39,904 nt of DNA from Smittium mucronatum (GCA_001953115.1 LSSL01005672.1:1-39904); one strand, 5' to 3'. Counted from the stretch's first letter, positions 21,040 to 33,949 are shown. Program-made: numbers and translations. Notes: generated by a model not told the origin, from the sequence alone.

Positions 21040-22138
21040 AATCCAATTTCTTTTGTTGAAATTGAGCTGCGTAAAAAGTTTTAATTATTCAATAAATTTC
21101 ATAAAAAATAGCTCTATCTCGTTTTAAAAAACGACTCCGTGTGGTCAATAAAATTTTTAGAAATTTTTTGAGTAACCTTTAATATGATTCGATATTTTTT
21201 TTCTCAATTATTTCGATATCCCATCCTACTTGATTTCATTTTTCTTTTGGATTTTGATTATTTAATGTTCGGATATTATCAAAACAATTAAGTATATGCG
21301 ATTATGGGATTAGATAATTAGCTCAACCATATATATTCATGGAAATTTAATCCTGGACACTTTGCAACGAGTAGCATTATCGGAAATTACTAGAATATTT
21401 GAAGATAATATGCCAAGCACAATCGGTTTATATATAGTTCCCTTAATACACTCATCAAAATTGACTGACAGTTAGATTTTCCTTTCCTTTTTATAATTCA
21501 AAATACCAAGAGTTATTTTCCCAGACATCATTGGAAATTTAATTCTTATATTTTTTAGAGATTTACCAAAGCTATCTGGACTTTTTTTTTATCTTTTTTT
21601 AGATCTTCCTAAAAATATGTTTAAAGTGCTTTAATTTATAAATATGAAGAGCTTTATTATATTTTATTGCTGTAGAAGCCTAGTTAATTAATTCTTAATT
21701 TTGAGTTTATTTTCAATAGAGATAACTTGGGATGGCTTCGTATGCGCTCCTTTAATTGTGTATTTTTTAAATTTTAGACGCTTGCTAATTTCTAACTGTG
21801 AGGCTAGTAAATAAAATTCCAGTTTTGAAAAAGCTTTCAACTCTTTAAGCATGTAAATTTGATTTTCTTCAATTTTTTTATCTGAAAATTCAGAATATTT
21901 TTAAAGTATTTTTTTGAAATCTATTCTATTCCTACCCCTATATTTTTCGCAAGATATCCATATTATATCCAAAATTATGTGTAAAAATTAGTTTTTTTAT
22001 AAGCTAATGAAAATCTAAAGTATTTAAATCCAATTATGGCTGATTTTACAACACCATCTTTATCAGAATGGGAAAGTTTTTTCAACTTTCCTTTACTACT
22101 GATTAATTTGCATAATTAATAAAATCAGACAAACCCAT
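21040..22138 (-). pseudogene. unidentified decayed gene, about 360 codons
   Basis: Unrecognised. A minus-strand ATG at 22138 begins MGLSDFINYAN. After one shift the frame runs through SHSDKDGVVKSAIIGFKYF and YGYLAKNIGVGIE, then a second shift near 21930. One single frame then continues from about 21960 to 21040, broken only by isolated stops (mostly TAA). It includes a 70-codon stop-free block (21900-21693: MLKELKAFSKLEFYLLASQ, KKYTIKGAHTKPSQV), then MMSGKITLGILNYKKERKI, FDECIKGTIYKPIVLGIL and VISDNATRCKVSR. Composition is mixed and hydrophilic, unlike random AT-rich frames. No zinc knuckle, protease or polymerase motif is clear; DNAT is only a poor match to a protease D-[ST]-G-A-T. It could be a Gag or accessory protein of a retroelement, or a host gene. 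Confidence 0.42.
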
Positions 22139-22139
22139 A

Positions 22140-25100
22140 GAAAATTTAAGCTAAATAGGTCAAAAAAAATTCTGAATGCTTTAAAAAAAAAGAGACAAAT
22201 TTTTATCTAATTAGGAATTTGACCAATACATATGACGCTAAATTGATTTTAAGATAATCTTTGATAATTATTTTCAATAAAAAATTATTTTCCCAAAAAA
22301 AAAAAAAGATAATTTAAAACCTTGAAAATTGCAAAAAAAGAAACTCAAAAAGTCAAATATAATTTTAAAACTTGTTTTAGAGTGATAATATCGATTAGAT
22401 GTATTCTAATTATCATAGATTTGATAATAAACGCTAATTAATATAATTTTTTCAATTTCATACAAAGTATTAAAAAAGTTTTGAATATTATGTATTTTTT
22501 AAGAAAAAAAATAATACCGATAACATATTTTGATTTATGTTATATGTCTAATAGAAAAAAAAGGAACTTTGGTATAATTAAACGTAATAACTAATTTTTA
22601 TACTTTAGTTTCATATTCAGAAATCGTTTTAATTTTTTGGATTTTGATATGAATTTTAACCAATACACCCGTACTTTTTTTGAGATCAATTTTACTAATA
22701 TCAAATAATTTTTAACTTTTTCAAATTTAGTCCTAATAAAGTACATTAGTTATGATAAAAAAAACTTATTAAATTTAAGGATATTTTGATTTGAGAATTA
22801 TTTGATTTTAAAAAATAATCAAAGGGTTTAATTTAAGGTAGAGTTTTACTAAAATATCTAAACAAATTGGTAAAAATAACCTTTCTAACATGGGTAATCG
22901 CAATTATTTTTATAATCTTAAATTTGGTATGTCCAATTACTTATAGGAATGGTTTAATATATTAAACAAAATATAGATTATATGTATTGAGATTATTGGA
23001 TCATTAAATTTATGATAAATATAATTGAATTGGAGAAGAAAATAACAATTAAAATAAAATCAAAATTAATTTTAATGGTTTTGATTTATTCATAATTGCA
23101 TTTTGATTAATATTAAAGTGAGAAAGAGTTAGCAATAGACTAGCCTTTTAAAATTCATTTTAAATGTAAATGAAAAAAAGTAAAATTAGATGGTAAAAGA
23201 TATGAATGTTAAAAAAATATTTTAGCTATAACCCTGATGATATTTTCTTATGCTTGATTATTCAAAAAAAAATTATCACATAGAAAGATTCATCTCTATT
23301 TAAAATCCGTTTATCATTGTATATAATGAACCAATAGATTCAGTACACGCATTGAATGTCTCATCCAATGAAAAAATCTTCCCATAAGCATAATTGACTT
23401 TTAGAAAATAGAAAATGGTATAAATAAAGAAGCTTAGACATTTTTGAATGGCTAAGCTTTTTAACTTGTCTCTTTCCCTATCTTTTATATTTTTAACTAG
23501 TATATCCTTTTACCTTTTATTATTAAAATTATCTTGTTAAAACTGATCCTTAAATTGTAATTATATAAAAAAAAACTTTATTTAACTGCCCCTATAATTC
23601 AATCATTTAATTTTACTCATATCCCAGTAGGATATAAATAGCAAATGTAATTTTCCGTTTATAATTAGACATCATTACCCCTATTTTTCGTATATGAAAC
23701 ATAAATCAGATCCTGTAGTAGTATAAATAGAAAGCCAAATTCCAGGTTTTATGTAGTTATGCTTTTTAAGTTTAGTTTTTTATTTTCTTTCTTTAAAAAT
23801 CCTATATTTTCTTCTATAATAAATATCCTTACAATAATAATCTCAATGGCTATATTTTTCAATAATTTCCTGACAATCTTTGATTAAGACTTTGAATATA
23901 TATCATTTCAAGTCGGAAAAAGTTCTTTATTTTTTTCTGATTTTATGACTTACCATAAGATCTCATTATTATTAAGCACGAGTATATAAAAAATCAATAA
24001 AATTATTTGTTACTCAGAAAAATTATGTAAATTTTTTTTTATTTTTAGAAGATGTCTAAAATTTTCAGAATCATTAAAAATTTTCACGTTGTATTTGCGG
24101 AGATACAAATTTAATTGTTAAAAAACATTCCCAAGATTATAATTCAGCTGATTTACATTCATTTATTTTTAATTTAAAATATATATCCCCAAAATTTATC
24201 AAAATAGCAATCATATAAATCTATTTTCTTTTTTTAGGGTAATTTTGATATTCTCTGCTTCCTTTTTAATAAAATAAATAGGCTTTTTCTATAAATTAAT
24301 TGAAAGTAATTTCATCCGTACATAAGAAAAAATTTCATGTCCTGATAACTTATTGAATTCCACAACATAACTTCTTCGTTTAAATTTTTGCTCCGTTAGA
24401 TTTTCTATACTCTGCTCATACGTTTTTTTTCTTTGGAATAAGTTCTCATGTTTAAATTTTTACATACTGTTTATTAAATGATCAAAAAAACATATTCAAT
24501 AATTTAAAAATAATAAATTTATTTATTTATTTATAATTAGGATTTTGCTAAATTTTGGTTTTCAAAAAATCTGAATGCATCTTAGTCAGATTGCGAGATT
24601 CAGATTATTTTCTTCTCTGTTCTTTGAAGATACAAATTGAGCTTTTATCCATACTCAATATGAGTATTTAATTGCACTAAGTACATTAATTGGACAATAA
24701 ATTTTATCAAAAGTTCTAACGGATTAATTATTAACTATTTAGCATTTTATGGATGTTTTTATATATATATTGTAAATTTGATTCTGATATAATATCTTTC
24801 TTATAAATTTTTAGTAATATATTAAATTATCTACATTAGATCACATTTGTTAAAAAAGCATAATTTTTTATAATTAAAATTGGTATTTTATAAAAAAAAA
24901 AATTGAATTTATACCGTTTTCTAGAATTAATTATTTGTTTTCATGTTAATTGCCAGATTATGGTTTTTATTAATCTATTTAGTAATAAATATTAATAATT
25001 AAAACTGAATAAAATTTATGTTATTTGGGATACTACAGAATTGGAATGAAAAAGAAAAGATAATTTTGGAAGACTTGTATAATACAATTTCAAAAAATCA

Positions 25101-26930
25101 GTAATATTTAAAGACCTTTTATCAGTATCTCCGATTCTTATTGATTTTTGGAAATATTTTCTTTTAGAAATTTATATTATATATGAAGATACATAGGTTA
25201 TTGTATCAGTGTAATAATATTTTACATATATATAGGCTTATAAATTTTTTTGAATAATTTAATATTCACAATTTTTTATGAATTTTGGTAATTTTGAAAC
25301 TATTTCACTAAAATGGTGTTATCTTCATAGAAAAAAAAGATACTTTTTTTAAAGAAATACGCCTAAAATAATTTTAAATTTTTAAATTTTTTTTGAAAGA
25401 TTCAAAATTTTATCGCAAAATTATAATATATAGAACAAATATTATTTTATTTTTGATTTCCATAAATTTTGGTTTTAAAAAGGCTTAAGATCAATTCTTT
25501 ATTTCAACCCTATAATAAAAATTATTACAAGATCTAAAAATACATTTTCAATTTATTTTCTTCTAAAAAATAAACATATCCTTTTTAATATTAATTAATA
25601 TTTTTTTATACTAAATTTTTAATTTTAAAGTTTACTTTCACTATTATTTATAATTAAAGCAGACCAAAGAAAAAATTATTTAAGATTCATTAAATCTCAT
25701 TAAACTTTTTTTTAAATGTAATTATTTTTGACTTTTAAATTTTTTTAATTTATCATATCTGATTTTCAAAAAGTGTAATATTAAAATTTAAATTAATTTA
25801 CATTAGAATAAATATTACAAAATTTTAATTCCTACTTATTGAAGATGTAATGGAAATTTTTATATCAATAATTATTTTTTTGGATTTATTATGATTTATT
25901 TTTAATTTTTTTGTCCATACATTCTCAAATACATTTACTTAGATGATTCAACTGTATATTGTCTATATAGTACATCAAAGACATTAAAGATATTTTTTCT
26001 ATAAAAAATTAATTATAAACTTTATTTATTTAAAAAAGTTATTTGTTGTAATTTAGTTTTTTTCTAAAAGATTTTTTATATAAATCATCTATTTTCAAAA
26101 AAAATTGGCGAAATATTATGTAGATCATCAGATCTGATATCCTATAAAAATTTTAAATCTGTTCATTTTTGCTAAATTTTTAGATAATAATTTTTATTTT
26201 CTTACGTAATTACAGGTAAAATATTTCTAAAGCAATATTTGCATATAACTTTAAAATTTTATATCAATACGATTAACGATCTAGAAAGAAAAAGTTTTGA
26301 TTCTAAATTCTAATAAATATTTTTTTATAATCAACATACAAATATTTAATTTTTTTTCACAAAACTAAGCTCTAATAAATAATTTTTAAAATGTGATAAT
26401 TATAAAAAAATTTTAATTAATATGCTTTTTTTTAATGTTTAATTTATGAAACTTCGATAGAAATTTACCAATAAACCCAAAAATTCCAAAAAAAATTATA
26501 GATTTTGTAATAATTGCATTGTGAACTTATTTTTATAATCATAAAAAAGATTTTTTAGTCGGATATTAAATAAATTAACACAATTCTATAATTTAGAGAA
26601 AAATTATAAAGTTATGAACATTAATTAAACACTTGACCACCTCTGATATTGCTAAAAATACTGAAAATTAACATAAATCAAAAAAAAAAAAATTTTTATG
26701 TTCGCTATATAATCTCAACTATTTTGATTTAACGAATCATTCTTTTATCATTTATTACTTACTATAAAATATAACATAAATATATTTCTACTTTTCACAA
26801 TCCACATGAATATTCCAAAAAAATATACATCTTATTTACCGAATATAAAGTAAAAGATATTTTATTTTTAGATTAAAATCTTAAAAAAGAATGAATAATC
26901 TTATAAAAATTTTAATAATAAATCGTATAA
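22140..26930. other. AT-rich desert
   Basis: Nearly 5 kb with very few G or C residues and no recognisable gene, transposon end or RNA. The one stretch that stands out is minus-strand 23509-23325, open for about 60 codons with balanced composition (LKVNYAYGKIFSLDE, FNACTESIGSLYTM). It has no start codon at a sensible place and no known motif. Poly-A and poly-T runs are common. Confidence 0.5.
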
Positions 26931-27190
26931 TTATGTTTTGCCCCATTGAACCGATGCCCTCAAGAGTATGGGGCTTTTAGAGCTGCAGAGGAGAGTTGGG
27001 TGAATTTTTTTTATAAAATTTACATTTGTTTGATTTTTTTAAATTAGTTTTTATAGATCTTTATTAACTTTAAAATAAATTTTCCGCAATAAAAAAAAAA
27101 AAGTCGAATTATGTTTTGGAATCGATTGATTAACGCAAAAAATGATCAGTTTATTTAAAATGCACATTTTTTTATGAAATAAAAATTATT
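26931..27190 (+). repeat. left inverted arm with GC-rich core
   Basis: The core at 26941-27000 (ATTGAACCGATGCCCTC, GTATGGGGC, GAGCTGCAGAGGAGAGTTGG) matches the reverse complement of 32136-32196 (ATTGATCAATTCCCTC, GTATGGAGC, GAGCGGCAGAGGGGATTGG). Similarity continues inward through TTTTTTTAAATTAGTTTTTA and AACTTTAAAATAAATTT. It then fades. Confidence 0.75.
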
Positions 27191-29600
27191 GTTTTTTTGA
27201 TTTATTTTAATGAAAAACTCGCATTAAATCTTTTTAAATTTCTATTATTATTCGAAAGCATAAATCTAAAATAAAAAATAATATAATATGAAATACAGAA
27301 AAACAAATAATTAACATTTTTAATATTATGGCTTATTTAAAAAATTGAAATGTATTAAAATATAAATCCATTAGAACATAAAAAATGTAAAAAAGTGTTT
27401 TAAGAAAGTTAAATCATAATAATTTGGAATTTGGAATCAAAGAGTACTAAATCAAAATATTTTAAACAATTTTTTGATAACAGAATCATCAAAAATTACC
27501 GGGAATGATTTTTACAAAAAAAATAGATAAGGTAATGATTGTAAGTTAATTATTCAGCAACAGTGTGTATAGTTGGAAAAATAAAAAAAATTGATATTTC
27601 ATAAGATTCGCCTTTAGAAAATAAATTATAAGTTATATAATAATCCTATAGTATTTTTAATTTAATAAATAAAAAAAATTACTATAAATGAACTAAGAAA
27701 TAGTTTGGATTTAAGCTTGGTTCTCTTAATTCAATGGATAAAATTATAAAACAATTAATTATAATTTCACCTAAATAATTCCTCAAAAAAGGATTTTATT
27801 GACAGCTATTAATTCAGATTATGTAAATGTTAAAAGATTAACAGTTTACGAAAAAATTCTTAAGAAAAAATCATCTTTTTTTATTTTATAGTGTGAAAAT
27901 TAAATTCTCTCATATTTCAATAGTTAATATTATAATTAAGATTATTTCTTTTAATTTTTAATCTTAATTTAAAAAATATTTTGGGTGTAACATTTGAATT
28001 AAAAAAAAAAGGGAAATATATTTAAATTACTTTATAAACATTTAATTTTTTATTTATGAAACCAATATAGAAAATAAAACTGCGTATTGTATAAAATTTC
28101 GCCAAATGAAAAAATCGTTAAAAAAATAATTCTTCATGAGGTAAACATAAAAATTGTTTTTTATTCTACTTATTTGCAGCTGATAAACGTTAAAAAGACT
28201 TTAAAGACAATTAAAATGATATTTTTTCTCTGAAATATATAGGATAAACTGCAAAAATACCATTTAATTGTTAAATAATTACCAATATCTAGAGATTAAT
28301 AAAAAAAATGTTTTATTAAAATATTGAATGCGCATTTTATCTATTTAATCATAGAAATAAAAGAAAATAATCATATGATGAAATTAATAGAGAGTAAAAT
28401 TAGATTTATTTGCTGAAATCCTCTATTTTTATAATCCGGTATTCCTGCAAAATTATATATTTGAGTTTCTGATATTAATATTTTCAATAAATTTTTTGAT
28501 TTATCAAGTAAATTTTTTCTGATGATATCAAAAAATAAAACTTTGGTAAAATATCGAATAAAATACACCACAAAATGATGAAATAATAATTTTTTTTTTA
28601 TTAATCAGTAAACGAAATCTTTCTTTCAAAATTTTAGTTGAATATCTAATTACTTATCTAATAAGACAAATGAATCAAAAAGAAGACAGGGAATATCATT
28701 TAAATCAGAAATCATATAAATATAACATTTATATAGAAAAAATTCTCTCACTTATTTATGATATCGAATTATTAATTTGTATTTTTTAAAATAAAAAATT
28801 ATTTTTTTAACAAAAAAACAAGTGATGTACAAGGAAATAAAACATAAAAATAGTAAAAAATTCCATAAAATGAAGTCCAAGTGCTCTCATTATTAGAAAT
28901 ATTCGTAATTAGTATTTTTTTAATCAAAAAAAAAGATCAAAATGTAAAACACATTATATTTCGGCTGATTTGCGAAATTTTCAGTGGAATATGATTTAAT
29001 TGAATAAATTGATCTTTTTCTCAAAATACATTTTCCATATTAAAATTTTGGTTCAAGTATATTTTTTTTTGTTTCAAGATTAGTTATTTCGAATTTTATT
29101 AGTTGATGCTGAAATGAAAAAAAATATTCATAATTATATAAATTATATTAAAAAACGATTATTTAATAATATTAACAGGATTTTAAGGATTCTGATCGTA
29201 ATAATGATGATTTCAATATTGGATCAAAAAAATCATTTGTTTTATATGCGTCAATTGTTACATAGGCGCAATATCTTCCGAAATTTATAAAATATCTTTT
29301 TTTATTCATAAAAATTGTTATTAAAAACTGGAATGCTTTTATAATTATATCTGTGGTGGTGTTTATAAATTTTATTTAATTTAACATTATTATTTTAATC
29401 TGATATTTAATTTTATTCGTCAAAAAATTTAAAATGTATATTTTTTACATTTTTAAACGTTATTACCCTTATTTAAAATTATTAAAAATTATTAAAAATT
29501 ATTTTATAGTTTATTTTTTTAGAGAAAATCATAAATTTTTTATCATGATTATTTATATTCCGAATGCGAAAAATGAGTCGACTTATATAAATATATAAGT
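27191..29600. other. AT-rich interior of the MULE-framed region
   Basis: No gene recognised. The open frame at 28371-28571 (minus) has no motif and looks like chance. A short tandem repeat is at 29474-29503. A normal MULE could carry 5' non-coding sequence or a second gene here, but nothing supports one. Confidence 0.4.
29474..29503 (+). repeat. three-copy 10-bp tandem repeat
   Basis: ATTAAAAATT-type decamer repeated three times (TTAAAATTATTAAAAATTAT and so on). Simple AT repeat; no sign of function. Confidence 0.5.
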
Positions 29601-29601
29601 A

Positions 29602-29740
29602 TGTGGTTTTGAGATTTTAGCAGCAATTCTATCAACTATGTGATTTTGTGATCTCACTTATTTTTTTTTTAATTGGCCAAAAGCATTTTTCGCTTTCAAT
29701 ATTTTATCAAGGGAAATACATATTTTCAATTTTTTGAAGT
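29602..29740 (+). repeat. solo left end of the 32.4-34.3 kb inverted-repeat family
   Basis: TGTGGTTTTGAGA at 29602, then CTATGTGATTTTGTGATC about 22 bp later, matches the minus strand of the element end at 34332 (TGTGGTTTTGAGACTATGTG, ATTTTGAGATC) with a 22-bp insertion. Similarity continues to TATTTTATCAA (about 29710) and then is lost. This indicates another, partial copy of that family. Confidence 0.6.
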
Positions 29741-30382
29741 GAAAATTCAAAATTTAGTGAATTTGCACAAAATTTCTTGTATTTGCACAAATTAAATTTT
29801 TACCCAATTATCGCTAAAGTGATTTTATAAATTTAGTTCATATAAATTCACATAAATTATTTGGTCATATTTTTGTTGTTTTTTTTTTTTGAAATGCTTA
29901 TTAATTAAAGCTATCACCAATTAGATACCTATGGTAGTAAAATAACGAATACATACATTTTTTCTATCTTGAACATCATAAAAAGCGTATTTTAAGCGAA
30001 AAAGATTAAAACCATAATTTTTTATGTTTAATATTCACTATATTTTTCAAAAATTAAGAATATGGAAAAATATTGGGTACAGTTTGGTGATTATTTTTTA
30101 TTTTAAAATATCAAAATTCACTAAAAAAGCAGAAAATACAAATTAAAAATGAAATGAAAAGTCGACTATTATTCATGTAAAAATGGGCATAAGAATGGGC
30201 GTTGCTAAAAAATTAAATCAGAGATTTACGAAAAAAGATAAATTCACTTTTATGTAAATTCTCACTCTGATAAATGTACTTCACATAGCTTTTCAAAATC
30301 TTCAAGAAAAAAGAAAGAAAAAATATAATTTATATAATTTTTTAACGATTAGAATCTCTTAAAACCATATAGAATCTCCAAA

Positions 30383-31669
30383 ATGGTTGAGAAGCAAGGA
30401 ATATATCTTACTTAAAGGGAAGATTATAATTATCAGTATAAGATAAAAAGGCGTAGTGAAAATTTTGCAACCAATGAAATAAAATTTGTACCGGTTAAAA
30501 ACAAAATTATTTTAATTGACGAAGGAAAAAAAGACACATAAATAAAAATAGGGTCATCAAACGAGTTCTTATTATTTTTTACATTAATTAAATCTACAAT
30601 CAAATGCAGAGACTGCAAAAACATACACTTAGATGGAACTTATAATCTTATCGATCTCGAATACCCCATTATAGTGGTTGGATATTCGGACATAAATCAG
30701 AAATTTTTTTAACTGGAAATATGCATAGTAGAGAATTAAAATGGAGATATTTACTCTTGTTTGTTCGAGAACCTTAAAAAATAATTTATTGATAGCGGCT
30801 CTGTACTTTCACCAATAAACATTTTTGCTGATAATCTACATCACATCCAATTCAGTAAAAAAATAATATTTAATTTAAGAAAATAAACTGTTTTTATCAT
30901 ACTTTAATATCTATTAAAGTTTTTGCGCAAACTATAAAACCATTTCGGGACAAATTTAAGCGATTTTCACTTTATACAAAAATTTAAATCAAGTAAAATA
31001 TTCGAAAAAGCCAAAATTTTATTTATGATTAGTGGGAAAATGAAAGAGAAATTTTCGTAGATATATTTCTCGTAATAAAAAAATTATTTCATCAATAATC
31101 CAAATTGTTATGAAGATGCGATTGTTTTCTCTCCAAGCAAAAATAATTCTTTAGTGCGATTCGACCCTACAATCAAGAAGGATTACACTTATTACAAAAA
31201 ATCGAGTATAATAGGATTTTTAGAAATAATTGAAGATATATTTGATGAGGACACCCTTATTAATAATACAAAATATATCTACGAAAATATTAGTTTAACA
31301 GAATTGAAAAAAGAGGGTGATTTATAATTGATATACCATAGTATTGTATATTTAGTATACTCTTTTCCAAAAAACGGAATATTTTTGGAATTAAAAAAAG
31401 CTGTAAATTTTTAATTTATGACGTTTAATAATATGTATAAGAATTTGAAAAATCTACCAATATTTTATAAGAACAGGGATACTAACTCATTTTACGAAAA
31501 ATATTGCGTATGCGAAACTTTTAGAGTTTTGGAAAAATGTTCAAGCGAATACACAATATTGTCTCATTTTAACAAGCTCGAATTGAAAACTAAAACAATT
31601 TTAAGCGAAAATGGAAAACGAGGAGGACAAAGGAAAATTAATAAAGGGATGCCGTATAGTCGTGATTAA
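30383..31669 (+). pseudogene. MULE transposase relic (DDE, with possible SWIM zinc finger)
   Basis: MULE transposases cut and move Mutator-like DNA elements. The plus-strand frame carries CRDCKNIHLDGTYNL (about 30607-30650) followed by YPIIVVGYSDINQKFF (about 30661-30710). This is the H-[LV]-D-G-T-Y-K ... P-[VI]-[LI]-V-x-G-x-[ST]-D-x-N-x-x-F signature of the catalytic core with its first Asp. GDIYSCLFENLKK (about 30745-30780) and INIFADNLHHIQ (about 30816-30852) fit the following helix and second-Asp region. Downstream pieces include KKDYTYYKKSSIIGFLEI (about 31180-31230). A last open frame (31418-31669) has CVCETFRVLEKCS, resembling a SWIM finger (C-x-C...C-x-H) that lacks the final His, and a basic tail. 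There are seven or more stops. Confidence 0.78.
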
Positions 31670-31929
31670 ACATTTTATTTAATGAAAATTTTAAGTCTAC
31701 AAAATATAACTAAATTCTAAATAACTATAGTAAATGAAAATAATATTCTTAACTCAATTATTTGCATTTTTTCTCTCTAATATGGATTTTTTATGCATTA
31801 ATTTGTTTTTTTATTTTATTTTTTCGGTTTTGGAGACAAAAAAAATGTTATCTGAATAATTTTACAATAAAAAGTGCAAAATATTACTTAAAAAAATGCT
31901 CAATTAATTAATACTGAATAACATCTTAT

Positions 31930-32205
31930 TTTGAACATGTTATCTAAGTTTATTTCTCATAAAATACTAGTTAACTAAGCTTTTTTCTAAATAAAGTCTT
32001 TTAATAACTTTATAGCAGTTTATCTACAAATGACGTACTCTTTTTTTTTATGGGAAATTTATTTTAAAGTTATTAAAATTTTATAAAAACTAATTTAAAA
32101 AAATTAAAAAAAATTAAAAATTTTCATCAATTTTCACCCCAATCCCCTCTGCCGCTCTAGCAGCTCCATACCTCGAGGGAATTGATCAATGGACAAATGA
32201 AGTAC
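31930..32205 (-). repeat. right inverted arm with GC-rich core
   Basis: Inverse copy of 26931-27190. The GC-rich core is 32136-32196. The inner part shares AACTTTAAAATAAATTT and TTTTTTTAAATTAGTTTTTA on the minus strand. Confidence 0.75.
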
Positions 32206-32397
32206 TCATTTTAAAAAATATTTTTGTATAAAAAATAATTTTGGATATGAATTCTTGATCTATCAAAACCATATTTTATTGTAAAAAGAATTATTTAATC
32301 TTCCAATTAAAATTTAAAATGTAATCTGTTCAAAATGTGTAATATTTTTGTCATTTCAATTGGACAAAACTATAAATTGTGCAAATTTTTGTAAAAC

Positions 32398-32790
32398 TGT
32401 GCGTATTGGTGAAATTTTATAAAAAATATCGAAATTAATTTAAAAATTTTTGTAAAAGTGTGGAGAAGTTATCAACGTTCTTTTATCAAACAAGATTCAG
32501 AAATAATTATTTAATTAAATACATAACACCCAATGGAAACCAAATTTGATGTTTAAAAATATTAGTCAATTTACTATAATAGTATTTATATGTCGATACA
32601 ATAAAACCTCTTCTTTAAAAACAGAACTTTTTATTGGTCCATATCATTAAAATAAATAATCGCTGTTTTTCTATAAGTTTTTAATAGATTAAAAAACAGA
32701 AATTTTCAGCTATTATTAGCTAAATCGAATTTTTTTTAAAAAAAAAATTATTATAATTTACTGTTAGAAAAGCCTCTGTGCCGAAAGCAA
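32398..32790 (+). repeat. left inverted arm of the 1.9 kb element
   Basis: Blocks shared with the minus strand of 33950-34332 are best conserved from 32481 (TTTTATCAAA) to 32785 (CCTCTGTGCCGAA). The exact outer border is uncertain by tens of bases. Confidence 0.6.
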
Positions 32791-33059
32791 AAATTTCGAA
32801 ATATCTAAGTTGCGATTTGAGTATTAAGTTTTTATCATTTAAGAATGATATTTTTATTTATTACCTTCTCCTTTTTTTTGAAAATGAAAATGCAATAGTG
32901 AATATAATTGATAATAATTTTACATTTTCTAATGTTTATATAAGTGACTTTGAGTTTTTAAGAACTTATTTAATTTTTTTTGCGATTGCTGTTGTGAATA
33001 ATTTTTCATTTGCGTTCTATATTGCACATGTACTTGTTTTTTATGTATTTGGCTCATAA
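32778..33059 (+). CDS. hypothetical hydrophobic ORF inside the 1.9 kb element
   Basis: Unrecognised. The frame is open from before 32778 to the TAA at 33059; there is no ATG near its start (GTG at 32778), so a start is uncertain. The first 20 residues are basic (PKAKISKYLSCDLSIKF). Two strongly hydrophobic segments follow (IFIYYLLLFF; YLIFFAIAVVNNFSFAFY), then IAHVLVFYVFG, suggesting a small membrane protein if real. It begins within the left inverted arm, where the conserved CCTCTGTGCCGAA lies. AT-rich sequence readily yields Phe/Ile/Leu-rich frames, so chance is a serious alternative. Confidence 0.25.
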   Translation: MPKAKISKYLSCDLSIKFLSFKNDIFIYYLLLFFENENAIVNIIDNNFTFSNVYISDFEFLRTYLIFFAIAVVNNFSFAFYIAHVLVFYVFGS

Positions 33060-33572
33060 AAATTTAAAATATACGCTTTTTTTTTAATATTTGTTCATAT
33101 AGGCTATTATCTAAAATATATGCAACTCCCATAAATTAGTGATAGCGATAGCCATAGACATATCTTATTATCGTACTTTTTTCAAAAAAATACCACCATT
33201 CGGCCTCAATAATTATTATTTACTATGCAATTTAAAAAATTGATTTAACACGCAAGTTATTTAAAGATTGATTTTGCCTTTTTATTGATTATTATATTTA
33301 TAAACCAATCTTAATTTTTGAAAGCCCCGTAACTTATTTGGTTTCATTTGAAGCAAAACTGTACAATCATGATTTTATTTTTATTGACTTTTCTGATTTA
33401 GTTTTTTTGATCAGTTTCATTGAAATTATTTCATTATAAAACTATAATTTATTATAAAATCGTGATAATTTTCATATTTTTAAGTTTATTAAATCATATA
33501 TATTCTAATATGTCATTAAAATAACATTCTGCGGGATTGTATAAAAAATTTTTAAAAAAAAAGAAAAGGTAA

Positions 33573-33731
33573 GTGTTAATACATGATAATAAATTAAAAG
33601 AAAATACGAACTTTGATTCTTCATTAACGCATCAAAAAAACTCATTAAATTTGACAAATTCAAACTTAGTAGCAGTCAATAACTCAATTGCAAACAAAAA
33701 AACAAGTTCGATAACAAAAAAAATGAAATAA
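33573..33731 (+). pseudogene. possible exon-like open fragment within the 1.9 kb element
   Basis: A 52-codon open stretch on the plus strand with markedly hydrophilic, low-Phe composition (KENTNFDSSLTHQKNSLNL, SNLVAVNNSIANKKTSSI), ending MK and a stop. It is preceded by GGTAAGTG (33568-33575), a perfect match to a eukaryotic 5' splice-donor consensus, though the open stretch lies after rather than before it. It has no known motif. It may be the remains of the element's own protein. Confidence 0.2.
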
Positions 33732-33949
33732 TAATTATCATTCGCGTCTATTTGCATTTTCTATCGAGTTTATAAATGAAAAAGTATTAAAAACATCATT
33801 CGAATTTTTTTCACATACCCAATTATATCCGAAAGCTAATGATATAGATATAAATATAAATATAAATAAAACAAAAATATTAAAATAATTTTTACTTACA
33901 TACTTTAAACATAGTTTAATTATAGTATAAATTCAAAGATTCTATTACC

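Larger units (their letters stand above)
26931..32205 (+). mobile_element. degenerate MULE (Mutator-like) DNA transposon with long inverted ends
   Basis: Two homologous segments in inverse orientation, each with a GC-rich core, lie at about 26931-27190 and 31930-32205. Between them, on the plus strand and near the right end, is a decayed MULE-type transposase (about 30383-31669). Length (5.3 kb) and inverted ends of about 260 bp are normal for MULEs. The left 3 kb of the interior is AT-rich and contains the end of another element family (29602). That the transposase belongs to these inverted ends is inferred from enclosure; I could not find the 9-bp target duplication usual for MULEs. Confidence 0.55.

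Noticed and set aside
21040..21960. Alternative genetic code with TAA and TAG read as Gln
   Set aside because: Many stops do fall where Gln would fit, but CAA and CAG are also used in the same frames. Other stops stand at conserved Lys or Arg positions of RT and RNase H, and frameshifts and lost catalytic residues accompany them; decay explains all of this.
30433..30624. Minus-strand open frame of 63 codons
   Set aside because: Opposite the MULE transposase core, whose plus-strand motifs explain the sequence.
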